Source: Bacteriovoracaceae bacterium UBA7317 (GTDB lineage: Bacteria; Bdellovibrionota; Bacteriovoracia; Bacteriovoracales; Bacteriovoracaceae). Taken from it: 63,159 nucleotides of DNA. Position 1 is the stretch's first letter; the number at the start of each line of letters is the position of its first letter. The DNA is taken from contig DKQD01000168.1 in NCBI GenBank assembly GCA_002474345.1, positions 85,033 through 148,191 on the forward strand. Direction: 5' to 3'. The position numbers and the translations under genes are program-made. The notes under the pieces were generated by a model. It made no database searches. It had not been told where the DNA came from and saw only the letters and a program-made list of their open reading frames with translations. Below, in pieces: positions 55,217 to 63,159 of this stretch.

Positions 55217-57171
55217 AGAAGTTGGTAAAGGTTTCAGCTATGGAAGATAAAACAGTTTCTGAAAGAATTGACGACATATACTTCATTAACAGATGGGGTG
55301 AAGGTTATTTTTCTATTGGAGATGAAGGACACCTCTCTGTAAGACCTGACCGAAGTTTGAGTCGTTCAACAATTGATATTAAAAAAGTAATTGATGAAAT
55401 TAAAGAAAGAGGCGTTCAGCTTCCTTGTGTCGTTCGTTTTCCAGAAATACTCCGCTCTCAAGTCATTCATTTAAATGAAACTTTTAAAACGGTCATAGAT
55501 GAAGCCGATTATAAAGGCCGCTTTATGGGTGTTTTTCCAGTGAAAGTTAACCAAATGAGGGAAGTCGTTGAAGAAATTGTCGATGCTGGTGCCCCTTACG
55601 ACTTTGGACTTGAAGCTGGCTCTAAAGCAGAGCTTTTAAGTGTCCTCTCCTTAAATACAAATAAAGAATCACTAACCATTTTAAATGGTCACAAAGACAG
55701 AGAGTATCTAAGGCTCGCCTTACTAGGTAGAAAGCTTCAAAGAAAAATGATCGTTGTTGTTGAGCGCTTTCAAGAGCTTATTGAGCTTATTGAGCTTTCT
55801 AAAGAAATGAATGTTGAACCTCTTATTGGTTTAAGAGCGAAGATTTCTGTTAAGGGAAGTGGAAAGTGGTCTGAGTCTGGTGGGGAAAAGGCCAAGTTTG
55901 GTTTAAGTGTTAGCGAGATTATGCAAGGAGTGAAGCTCCTTGAAGAAAACGGTTTAAAAGGGACCGTGAAATTAATCCATTTTCACGTGGGCTCCCAGGT
56001 TGTTAATATCCAGACCATAAAAGATGCTATCAGTGAAGGGACAAGAATTTATAGTGAGCTTATTAAGCTAGGTGTTCCTATCGAATATATGGATGTCGGC
56101 GGTGGTCTAGGCGTTGATTATGATGGTTCACAGTCTGCCCATGACTCTTCAAGAAATTATTCAACTGAAATTTATGCTTCTGATATTGTGTATGGAATTC
56201 AGCAGGTTTGTGATTTAGCTGGAGTTAAGCACCCTCATATCGTAACAGAAAGTGGAAGGGCCATGACCGCTCACCATAGTTTTGTGCTCGTTGAAGTGGT
56301 CGATAAAATTGGACCTATGACGACTGACTTTAGAGAAGGCTCCTACGACGATTTAGAAAAACCCCATATCCTTGTGACAAATATTAAAGAAATTCTAACC
56401 AGTGTCCATGAAACTCCTTTCCAGGAAGTTTTTAACGATGCTCTGGCCGTTAAGACAGATGCTGAAAATGCCTTCCGTCTTGGTATTTTATCTCTGGGTG
56501 AAAAGGCCATTATTGAAGACCACTTTTGGGAAATTTGCCGGGTTTTAAGAGGAAAAATAAAGCACCTCGACTTCATTTCAGAAGACTTTGAAAGCTTTGC
56601 TGATAATCTTGCTCTCCAATACCTTTGCAATTTTTCTGTTTTTCAATCCCTTCCAGATAGCTGGGCGATTGATCAGCTCTTTCCTGTTGTCCCTATTACA
56701 CGACTTAAAGAGCTTCCGACAGAGCATTGTATTCTCGTTGATATAACCTGTGACAGTGACGGAAAAATTGATAAGTTTATCAACCTTGGAAAATATAAAA
56801 ACACTCTTCAGCTTCACTCCTTAAAAGAAGATGAGCCTTATTACCTTGGGTTTTTTCTAACGGGTGCTTACCAGGATGTTATGGGTGACACTCATAATTT
56901 ATTTGGGCGCTTGAATGAAGTTCATATCTTTTCTGATGTCGATGACCCCCATGGCTTTTACGTAGAAGAAGTTATCCGAGGGGCCTCTGCCAAAAAAGTG
57001 TTAAATACGATGCAGTATAATGCAGGTCAAATGGCCTATAATATGAAAAAAGAAATCGATTCTTTTGTGGGTCTTAAGAATATTAACCCAAGAGAAAGCG
57101 TAAAGCTTATCGATTTTTTTGAAGACTGCCTTAATGGCTACACCTACCTCCGTGGTAAAGAAGAAGAATAA
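55213..57171 (+). CDS. speA: Biosynthetic arginine decarboxylase
   Basis: This 652-residue protein has SpeA length and type (fold III PLP enzyme). Motifs include FINRWGEGYFSIG, the PLP Lys in VFPVKVNQMREVVEE, GLEAGSKAELL, FHVGSQVVNIQTIKDA, MDVGGGLGVDYDGS and TESGRAMTAHHS. The C-terminus ends CLNGYTYL. It converts arginine to agmatine, and speB then makes putrescine. Start TTG 55213 overlaps the speB stop; ATG 55240 is an alternative with the same fold. The two genes form a polyamine operon. Confidence 0.92.
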   Translation: MKKLVKVSAMEDKTVSERIDDIYFINRWGEGYFSIGDEGHLSVRPDRSLSRSTIDIKKVIDEIKERGVQLPCVVRFPEILRSQVIHLNETFKTVIDEADYKGRFMGVFPVKVNQMREVVEEIVDAGAPYDFGLEAGSKAELLSVLSLNTNKESLTILNGHKDREYLRLALLGRKLQRKMIVVVERFQELIELIELSKEMNVEPLIGLRAKISVKGSGKWSESGGEKAKFGLSVSEIMQGVKLLEENGLKGTVKLIHFHVGSQVVNIQTIKDAISEGTRIYSELIKLGVPIEYMDVGGGLGVDYDGSQSAHDSSRNYSTEIYASDIVYGIQQVCDLAGVKHPHIVTESGRAMTAHHSFVLVEVVDKIGPMTTDFREGSYDDLEKPHILVTNIKEILTSVHETPFQEVFNDALAVKTDAENAFRLGILSLGEKAIIEDHFWEICRVLRGKIKHLDFISEDFESFADNLALQYLCNFSVFQSLPDSWAIDQLFPVVPITRLKELPTEHCILVDITCDSDGKIDKFINLGKYKNTLQLHSLKEDEPYYLGFFLTGAYQDVMGDTHNLFGRLNEVHIFSDVDDPHGFYVEEVIRGASAKKVLNTMQYNAGQMAYNMKKEIDSFVGLKNINPRESVKLIDFFEDCLNGYTYLRGKEEE

Positions 57172-57232
57172 AAAACCTCTCTTTTCATTCTCTCAAAGCG
57201 TGCCATTTCCCAAGGCTCTTTCTCTTAACGCC

Positions 57233-57261
57233 TTGACTTTTACCTACTAGAAATTTACAAA
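57233..57261 (+). promoter_or_regulatory. Probable promoter of the molybdate transporter operon
   Basis: TTGACT (57233-57238) and TACAAA (57256-57261) are separated by 17 bases, about 40 bases before the modA start. No ModE-type palindrome or molybdenum-cofactor riboswitch structure is evident. Confidence 0.35.
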
Positions 57262-57300
57262 TTTCCATTTCCCTCTTAAGTCCAACGCCAGGTATTCACG

Positions 57301-58092
57301 ATGTTTCATCTAAGACGTTTTCTACCTTTTCTTGCGCTTTTATTTTGTTGTAACACCAGCTTTTCCGGGGAGCGGCTAAATTTGGGTGTGAGCTCAAACT
57401 TTTTGGCCACCATGAAAATTTTAAAAAAACAGTTTGAGAAAAAACATCCCATCAGGCTTTCTCTTGTTTCTGGGCCCACAGGTCTTCTTTATGCTCAAAT
57501 TAAAAGAGGTTCCCCCATTGATGTTTTCCTTTCAGCAGACGAGAAAAGGCCCAGGTTGTTAGAAGCAGATGGTCTAATCCATCCTAATGGCCTTTTTAAT
57601 TACGCCATCGGCCAATTGGTGATCGTCAGAAAAAAGGGAAGCGCCCTTTCTCTTGATTTAAATGAACTCAAAAAGGACTCTTCTGGTCTACGCTTTTTTG
57701 CGATTGCTAACCCTAAAACAGCTCCTTTTGGAAAAGCAGGGGCCGAAGTTTTAAAAAACTATGGACTCTTCGAAGAGCTTCAATCACAAGGAAAGTTGGT
57801 TCAAGGGGAAAATATTGGGAAGGCTTTTCAATATGTTTCTATGGGTCATGCGGACCTTGGAATTGTTTCCCGCAGCTTTGTTTTAGATGGAAGGATGGGA
57901 AGTAGGGTTGGTTCTTTTTCTGAGGTGAACCCAACTCTATACAAACCCATTAAGCAGTTTGGTGTTGTTTTAAAAGGAAAGATGAGAAAAGAAGTCAAAG
58001 TATTTCTTAACTTTTTAAAATCGAATAAGGCCAAGTTTATTATTAGTGGAATGGGCTATGGCCTTCCTGAAGTGAAAGTGTCTCAATTATGA
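57301..58092 (+). CDS. modA: Molybdate ABC transporter substrate-binding protein
   Basis: This 263-residue protein has a signal peptide (FLPFLALLFCCNTSFS). The oxyanion-binding motif GVSSNFLATMKILKKQFE, the segment SGPTGLLYAQIKRGSPIDVFLSADEKRP and AIANPKTAPFGKAGAEVL are typical of ModA. It captures molybdate or tungstate in the periplasm and hands it to ModB. The ATG follows a Gly-rich leader without a strong site. The stop overlaps the modB ATG by 4 bp. Confidence 0.92.
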   Translation: MFHLRRFLPFLALLFCCNTSFSGERLNLGVSSNFLATMKILKKQFEKKHPIRLSLVSGPTGLLYAQIKRGSPIDVFLSADEKRPRLLEADGLIHPNGLFNYAIGQLVIVRKKGSALSLDLNELKKDSSGLRFFAIANPKTAPFGKAGAEVLKNYGLFEELQSQGKLVQGENIGKAFQYVSMGHADLGIVSRSFVLDGRMGSRVGSFSEVNPTLYKPIKQFGVVLKGKMRKEVKVFLNFLKSNKAKFIISGMGYGLPEVKVSQL

Positions 58093-58781
58093 GTGAGGTT
58101 AGCCTATGGACAACTTTACTCCTCACTTTCAAAGTGGCGTTGGTGACCACTTTTTTTTTAATTCTTTTAGGAACTCCCTTTGCTTTTTGGATAAGTAAGA
58201 GAAAGGGAAATAAAAGGGCCCTTTTAGAGGCCTTTGTGTCTCTTCCCTTAGTTCTTCCGCCTACCGTTTTAGGTTTTTATCTATTAATGGCGATGGGCCC
58301 TGAAGGCCCTCTTGGAATGATGACTGACTTTTTAGGGATCGCTCCTTTAACGTTTACTTTTACAGGTCTTGTGGTTGGCTCTTTTTTTTATTCCCTTCCC
58401 TTTGCCCTGACTCCTTTAATCAGTGCTTTTTCAGACTCGAAATTGCGGGAACCTCTTGAAGCCGCGACTCTTTTAGGGGCAGGCCCTATAGACCGTTTTT
58501 TCTCTATAACCCTTCCTCTGTGCAGAAGGCAATTTCTTATGGCCTCTACTTTAAGCTTTGCTCATACCGTGGGAGAGTTTGGTGTTATATTAATGATTGG
58601 GGGAAATATACCAGGGGTGACTCAACTTGCCTCCCTTTCCATTTATGATTATGTTGAAACCATGGAGTATGGAAAGGCCCATGAAATTTCTTTTATCATG
58701 CTCATTTTAAGCTTTGTCCTTCTAGCACTTGTTTATAAATTAAATAGAAATTGGGAGTTACTTAAAGGGGGAGAGTCATGA
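58089..58781 (+). CDS. modB: Molybdate ABC transporter permease
   Basis: This 230-residue permease has five hydrophobic segments and the ModB/CysU-type EAA loop near LEAATLLGAGPIDRFFSITLPLC, where the ATPase docks. RALLEAFVSLPLVLPPTVLGFYLL and TVGEFGVILMIGGNIPG are characteristic. It forms the membrane channel with ModC. It begins inside the modA stop (ATGA) and ends inside the modC start. Confidence 0.92.
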   Translation: MSEVSLWTTLLLTFKVALVTTFFLILLGTPFAFWISKRKGNKRALLEAFVSLPLVLPPTVLGFYLLMAMGPEGPLGMMTDFLGIAPLTFTFTGLVVGSFFYSLPFALTPLISAFSDSKLREPLEAATLLGAGPIDRFFSITLPLCRRQFLMASTLSFAHTVGEFGVILMIGGNIPGVTQLASLSIYDYVETMEYGKAHEISFIMLILSFVLLALVYKLNRNWELLKGGES

Positions 58782-59881
58782 GTCCTCTTCCACCAGGTGA
58801 AATTTTTGAAGGTTCTCTTTTTTTAAAAAAGGAGAGTTTTACTTTAAAAGCAAATAACTTTCAACTTCCAAAAAGAGGGCTTTCTGTCCTCTTTGGCGAT
58901 TCGGGAAGTGGGAAAACCACATTCCTCCGCTCTTTAAGTGGGCTAGAAAAAGATGTTGTAGGGCGCTTTAATATTGGAGAAGGCCTTAACAACCCTCAAA
59001 AAAACTCAATACCTCTCCACAAAAGAAACATTGGATACGTTTTTCAAGGAGGAGGGCTTTTCCCTCACTTAAATGTTCATGAAAATTTAAATTTTGGTTT
59101 AAAGCGCTCAAAAGAAAAAAGTCTCTTCTCTTATGATTTCATTATCCGTTGGTTCAAGTTAGAAAAACTATTAAAGAGGAAAACTGAAACTCTTTCTGGA
59201 GGTGAAAAACAAAAAGTCGCTATCGCAAGAACCCTCCTTCAGGCCCCCGACGTTTTATTTATGGACGAGCCTCTTTCTGGTTTAGATAGGGAGAGTAAAC
59301 TTGAAGTGATGAAGTTAATAGGTGAATTAAAACAGGTTTTTCATGGCCCAATCCTTATGGTTACGCACTCCTTTGAAGAATTAAAAAGGCTTGCTGACTT
59401 TGTTTTTTACATGGAAAAAGGAGCAATAAAATACTTAGGAAGTTTATTAGAGGCCATGAATGATTTTAAAGGACCGCTTATTGAAAAAATGGGGGGAGGT
59501 GAGGTTGGTTCTGTTTTAGAAGGAGTTGTTAAAAACCACTTAAAAGAAGATGCCCTGACAGTGGTCGATATTGGTGGAGTTAACATTATTTGTCCTCAAA
59601 TTAATCAAGAGTTAGGACAAAAAGTGAGGGTTCTTATTGAATCCAATCAAGTGGCCCTTATGGAGTCAAAGCCAAAAAGGGCGACCTTTTTAAACGCCCT
59701 TAAAGTTAAAATTACTGAAGTTAAAACCCTTAATCAGATGAGCGTTTTGGTCGGTCTTAAACTTTTAGGAGGAAGTTCTTCCTGGCCTCTTTATTCTAGA
59801 GTGACCTTAAAGTCTTTTCACTTTCTTAAGCTTAGCTGCGGACAAACTTGGGTAGCAACAATCAAGGCCACTTCTCTTTAA
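58778..59881 (+). CDS. modC: Molybdate ABC transporter ATP-binding protein with TOBE-like C-terminus
   Basis: This 367-residue ATPase has Walker A VLFGDSGSGKTTFL, signature LSGGEKQKVAIART, Walker B VLFMDEPLSGLD and H-loop VTHSFEE. About 130 C-terminal residues form a MOP/TOBE-like region (AFLNALKVKITEV, LKLLGGSSSWP), which in relatives binds oxyanion for feedback control. Powers molybdate import. Start ATG overlaps the modB stop by 4 bp. Ends the operon; no clear terminator follows. Confidence 0.92.
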   Translation: MSPLPPGEIFEGSLFLKKESFTLKANNFQLPKRGLSVLFGDSGSGKTTFLRSLSGLEKDVVGRFNIGEGLNNPQKNSIPLHKRNIGYVFQGGGLFPHLNVHENLNFGLKRSKEKSLFSYDFIIRWFKLEKLLKRKTETLSGGEKQKVAIARTLLQAPDVLFMDEPLSGLDRESKLEVMKLIGELKQVFHGPILMVTHSFEELKRLADFVFYMEKGAIKYLGSLLEAMNDFKGPLIEKMGGGEVGSVLEGVVKNHLKEDALTVVDIGGVNIICPQINQELGQKVRVLIESNQVALMESKPKRATFLNALKVKITEVKTLNQMSVLVGLKLLGGSSSWPLYSRVTLKSFHFLKLSCGQTWVATIKATSL

Positions 59882-59966
59882 CACTATCCGAGTTTTTATG
59901 GCGGGAATAGGTTGAAAAAGTAAGTTGAATATTTAAATTTCATAGGTTTTTGACGAAAAAAAGTGT

Positions 59967-62717
59967 ATGAAACATTATTTCATGCACAAAACTTTCTTAA
60001 GCCTTTTTTTAGGAATCATTTTCTTTTGTGGACACTCGTTTAATTTAATGGCCTTGGATTTAACTAAGGGCCATAGTGAGAAGATTAAGCTTGGGAAGCA
60101 CCTTGATATCCTTGAAGACAAATTAGGCGAGTTATCCTTTGATGACATCTTAAAAGGAAACCACAAAGAAAAGTTTATAAGGGCCAAAACAGATTTTCCT
60201 AACAAGCGATTTACAAAATCAGCTTTCTGGCTCCGCTTTAAGCTTTCTCAAAAACAAGTCCCACTACCTTCTTATTTTCTTGTTTTTTCTTTTGCTGGAA
60301 CTGATTACGTTACTTTATATAAAAATATTGAAGGTCAATGGATTAAGGAAGAGGCCGGAGATCAAAAGACCTTTTCTGAGAAAAAAACGCCTCATCACTT
60401 TTTTAGCTTTCCGCTTAAGCCTGGGAAGGACTCAACTTATTACATAAGAGTTAAAAATTCTGCGGCCATGCAGCTTCCTTTAGTCCTTTACACACCAAAA
60501 GCTTATCATCAAAATATTGTGGAGGAATCTATTACCAACGCCCTTGTTGTAGGTATCCTCCTTATCATGACAATTTATCATATAGTTATTTATTTTTCGA
60601 CAAGGATGGTTCAATACCTTCCTTATTCTATTTATATTGTTGGACTTATTGGGCTTATTCTTAGCCACTCTGGTTTTGGGGGGCAGTACCTAACACCAAA
60701 CTCCACCTTTTTAAATAATGAGGGAATTATTGTTTCTGTCGGCATTATGCTGATTGGTTTGTCTCATTTCATTTATAGATTTATTGAACTTGAAAAGGCA
60801 GCGCCAAAAATGGCCAAATCCTTTTATATTGCCTTAGGGTTTGGCGTTTTTAATGTAATTGGCCCTCTTTTTATTCCTTATTATTATGCAATCCGCCTTT
60901 TGATTGCGACTGTTACCCCTGCTCTTGGAATTATTGTATTTTGGGGCATTTATGCTTATGTAAAAAAATTACCTAACTCAAGGTATCTCGCTTTTGCTTT
61001 TTCCTCCCTCTTAATTGGTGCCTTTTTTAAACTCTTTGAGGGGATAGGTTTTCTTCCCAGTATTTTTGTTTTTACTCAAGGTTTATGGGTAGGGGTCATC
61101 ATTCAATTGGTTCTTTTTGCTCTAGGTCTTTCAAACCTGATTAAAACATTAAAAGAAGCTGCTGAAGAGAATGCCAGGCAACTTGGTGATTTTAACAAAA
61201 ACCTTACCCACATTGTTGATCTAAGAACCGAGGAGCTTGCCTCATCTTTAGAAAAAACAGAAATTCTCCTTGATAATATGGGGCAAGCTGTTTTTGCCAT
61301 AGATAAAGAGCATCATATCGTTCCTCCAGTTTCAAAGTTTGCAACTAATATTTTTGGTGACGATATTCAAGGAAAAACAATCTGGGAGACGCTTTTTAGA
61401 GACACGGACCCCACTGATGTTGGAAGGAGTTTTTTCGAGTTCGGAATTTCCATTACTTTTGGTGCAGACTATGTTCAGTGGCTTTTAGTGAAAGACGACT
61501 TTCCTAAAAAAGTTTTTATTGTAAAAGACGGTGAGAAAAGAAGTTTAAAGCTAAGTATGTCACCTATTTATAATAAAGACGAACTTTTAGAAAAGATTGT
61601 TTTTATCGTGGAAGACGTCACTGAAATTGAAAAACTAGAAGCCGAAGTTGAAAAAGAAAAGGCCAAAAATATGGAGAAGGTGGAGCGCCTTCAAATGATT
61701 GTGAGTAATGATAAAGCAAACCTTCGGACCTTTTTTAGTGAAGCTTATCCACTCCTTTCTGTTTTGGAAGACCCTTATGTTGAAAAAGAAGAGTTTCTAA
61801 GGGCTGCCCACACTTTAAAGGGGCTATCAAGGCTTTACGGATTAAACTTTCTTTCAACTATTATCCACCGCTATGAAAGTGCCTTCTTTATAGAAGAAGG
61901 GAAAACAGAGAAACGAGACTTTAGGGAGATTGCTGATGAAGAGACGCCTCTTTTAAAAATAGCCATTAATGAGGCCCTTCAACTAGTGACCGAAGTGTAT
62001 GGAGAAGTCTATAATATAAATGACGGGACAGGTGATGAAGCCCAAGATGAAGTCCTTGAAATCAGCCAATCAAGGCTTGATAATGCTGTAAAAGACGTTT
62101 CAAGTAATCTTGAAAATAAAAATTACTCAGTCATTGTTTCTATTCTGGAAAAATTAAAGGCCATTAATATTAAAAAGATGATTCAAGGCCTAAAAGGCAT
62201 TGTTTTAAATACCGCCAACGGTCTTGGAAAAGAAGTCCGGTTAAATGTTTATGGTGAAGATATTTATCTAGAAAAAGAAAAAATCTCTCTTTTAAAGGAG
62301 GCCTTTATCCACCTTCTAACTAATTCTGTTGACCACGGAATTGAAAGATCTGGTGAAATTCAGGTCAGCCTTAGCGAAGGAAAGGAAGGGATCGATATCC
62401 ACATTGAAGACGATGGAGCAGGAATTGATATAGAGCGTGTGCGTAAAAAAATTGAGCTTAAGGGCCTAGCGACTGGTGAGTCCATTGAAAACATGATGCC
62501 AGGAGAAATCGCTGCGTATATTTTTCATCCCGAGTTTTCAACCAAAGAAAATGTTTCTGAAACATCAGGGCGTGGGGTTGGAATGAATGTTGTAAAAGAA
62601 AATATTGAAAGGATGGAAGGGCAAATAAAAATAGAAGACAATAGAGATAAGGGGACAGGGTTTTTAATTCACTTTCCTAGTTCGATTAGCTCTTCTAACG
62701 CAGACAAAGCAAGCTGA
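59967..62717 (+). CDS. 7TMR-DISM sensor with PAS-like, Hpt and CheA-type HATPase domains
   Basis: This 916-residue protein has a signal peptide, a DISMED2-type domain (KHLDILEDKLG ... SAFWLRFKL), seven hydrophobic segments (about 185-390) and a PAS-like domain (about 430-550: QAVFAID, VPPVSKFATNIFG, GKTIWETLFRDTDP). The Hpt His is at about 615 in AAHTLKGLSRLYG. A CheA P3/P4-like ATPase follows: LLTNSVDHGIE (about 786), DDGAGID, SGRGVGMNVV. The P4 insert after the N box is shorter than in CheA. There is no CheW domain. It resembles 12271 in all cytoplasmic parts but has a different sensor. ATG 59967 or 59982; neither has a good ribosome site. Confidence 0.85.
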   Translation: MKHYFMHKTFLSLFLGIIFFCGHSFNLMALDLTKGHSEKIKLGKHLDILEDKLGELSFDDILKGNHKEKFIRAKTDFPNKRFTKSAFWLRFKLSQKQVPLPSYFLVFSFAGTDYVTLYKNIEGQWIKEEAGDQKTFSEKKTPHHFFSFPLKPGKDSTYYIRVKNSAAMQLPLVLYTPKAYHQNIVEESITNALVVGILLIMTIYHIVIYFSTRMVQYLPYSIYIVGLIGLILSHSGFGGQYLTPNSTFLNNEGIIVSVGIMLIGLSHFIYRFIELEKAAPKMAKSFYIALGFGVFNVIGPLFIPYYYAIRLLIATVTPALGIIVFWGIYAYVKKLPNSRYLAFAFSSLLIGAFFKLFEGIGFLPSIFVFTQGLWVGVIIQLVLFALGLSNLIKTLKEAAEENARQLGDFNKNLTHIVDLRTEELASSLEKTEILLDNMGQAVFAIDKEHHIVPPVSKFATNIFGDDIQGKTIWETLFRDTDPTDVGRSFFEFGISITFGADYVQWLLVKDDFPKKVFIVKDGEKRSLKLSMSPIYNKDELLEKIVFIVEDVTEIEKLEAEVEKEKAKNMEKVERLQMIVSNDKANLRTFFSEAYPLLSVLEDPYVEKEEFLRAAHTLKGLSRLYGLNFLSTIIHRYESAFFIEEGKTEKRDFREIADEETPLLKIAINEALQLVTEVYGEVYNINDGTGDEAQDEVLEISQSRLDNAVKDVSSNLENKNYSVIVSILEKLKAINIKKMIQGLKGIVLNTANGLGKEVRLNVYGEDIYLEKEKISLLKEAFIHLLTNSVDHGIERSGEIQVSLSEGKEGIDIHIEDDGAGIDIERVRKKIELKGLATGESIENMMPGEIAAYIFHPEFSTKENVSETSGRGVGMNVVKENIERMEGQIKIEDNRDKGTGFLIHFPSSISSSNADKAS

Positions 62718-62808
62718 TTAAATTTCTTTCTTAACCGACTACCTTTTTATAGCTCAACAAAAATTCTCAGAAAGTCATAAAAAATTTCACAATGCCTTCA
62801 AAAAAAAC

Positions 62809-62837
62809 TTGTTTTAGTGCTCAAACAAATTTATGAC
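62809..62837 (+). promoter_or_regulatory. Possible promoter of the peroxidase gene
   Basis: TTGTTT (62809-62814) and TATGAC (62832-62837) are 17 bases apart, about 40 bases before the ATG, which has AAGGGG 9 bases upstream. The fit is moderate. Confidence 0.35.
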
Positions 62838-62878
62838 TACCTATACACTTAATTTATTTCAAATAAGGGGTCGTCTTA

Positions 62879-63159
62879 ATGAAGAAAAGATCTTTTCTTT
62901 TAACTCTAAAACTTGCCGCTTTGGCCAATTTATTTTTTGCCACCAGTTTAGTCGCTGCCTTTAAAGATGTTAAGTTTGAATTAGGAAGGGCGCTCTTTTT
63001 TGATAAGGTTTTAAGTGGAAATAAAAATATTTCTTGTGCTACTTGCCATCACCCAGACCTAGCGAGTGGTGATGCTGTTGCTCTTTCTATTGGTGAAGGA
63101 GGAAGTGGGTTAGGAGAGCACAGAACTTTAAGTGAAGGTAAAAGGGCCCCAAGAAATGC
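62879..63159 (+). CDS. Di-haem cytochrome c peroxidase family protein, 3' end cut by the window edge
   Basis: The first 93 residues are visible. A signal peptide ([20 protein letters not shown]) is followed by [15 protein letters not shown] and the haem-c motif CATCH ([15 protein letters not shown]). GRxLFFDxxLS and CAxCHxP are hallmarks of the first haem domain of bacterial cytochrome c peroxidase/MauG-like proteins, which reduce peroxide in the periplasm. The second haem domain would lie beyond the window. ATG with AAGGGG. Confidence 0.85.
   Translation, partial: MKKRSFLLTLKLAALANLFFATSLVAAFKDVKFELGRALFFDKVLSGNKNISCATCHHPDLASGDAVALSIGEGGSGLGEHRTLSEGKRAPRN

Overview
The window is an AT-rich bacterial chromosome segment. 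It most likely comes from a Bdellovibrionota / Bacteriovoracales-type organism (Bdellovibrio-and-like predators and relatives). That is inferred from a TIGR02147-type HTH protein, many 7TMR-DISM sensor kinases, a SpoIID/LytB exoprotein in a Gram-negative setting, a giant SpvB/FG-GAP/RHS protein, and frequent GTG/TTG starts. No rRNA, tRNA, CRISPR array, transposase or phage gene is visible.

Layout. 1-9.5 kb, minus strand: a >2100-residue secreted SpvB-FG-GAP-RHS protein cut by the left edge, a small membrane protein, a crotonase-fold protein and a KAS II-type ketosynthase. 9.5-12.1 kb is decayed: two paralogous coding relics, a fumarylacetoacetate-hydrolase-family relic, a frameshifted alpha/beta hydrolase, and a small secreted protein that looks leaderless. 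12.3-21.5 kb: a large 7TMR-DISM CheA-like kinase, a multiply frameshifted 2Fe-2S ferredoxin relic, a Coq10-like SRPBCC protein with a membrane protein, SpoIID, a hydrolase that has lost its acid/His residues, and a truncated TIGR02147-like regulator. 21.6-28.4 kb: a heterodimeric ABC exporter with one degenerate ATP site, a beta-propeller phytase, and two overlapping SDR-family genes.

28.4-37.6 kb is a dense signalling island: two small receivers (one lacking beta-4), a 48-residue protein, a receiver-PAS-MerR-B12-fold regulator without the cobalamin His, a hybrid kinase whose N-terminus is an eroded CheB-CheR pair and which appears to start at ATT, and its tandem paralogue with a 7TMR-DISM sensor and a receiver lacking the phospho-Asp. 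37.6-49.9 kb: phosphatidylserine decarboxylase, GAPDH, a secreted inositol-5-phosphatase-like protein, a second DISM CheA-like kinase, a DUF523/DUF1722 protein, a YtkA-like and a START-domain exported protein, an RND pump and a CBS-pair protein. 50-63 kb: 2-oxoacid:ferredoxin oxidoreductase (two subunits), a small CxxC protein, a pseudoazurin with a helical tail, agmatinase plus arginine decarboxylase (arginine to putrescine), ModABC molybdate uptake, a third DISM CheA-like kinase and the start of a di-haem peroxidase.

How the genes fit together. Housekeeping metabolism is interleaved with signalling. Three DISM-PAS-Hpt-HATPase kinases share a PAS-like module with the receiver-MerR regulator, so some of these phosphorelays may belong to one network whose receivers lie in the 28-37 kb island; that link is inference. 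The strongest candidates for an undescribed system are that island and the membrane-hairpin-bearing RHS protein at the left edge.
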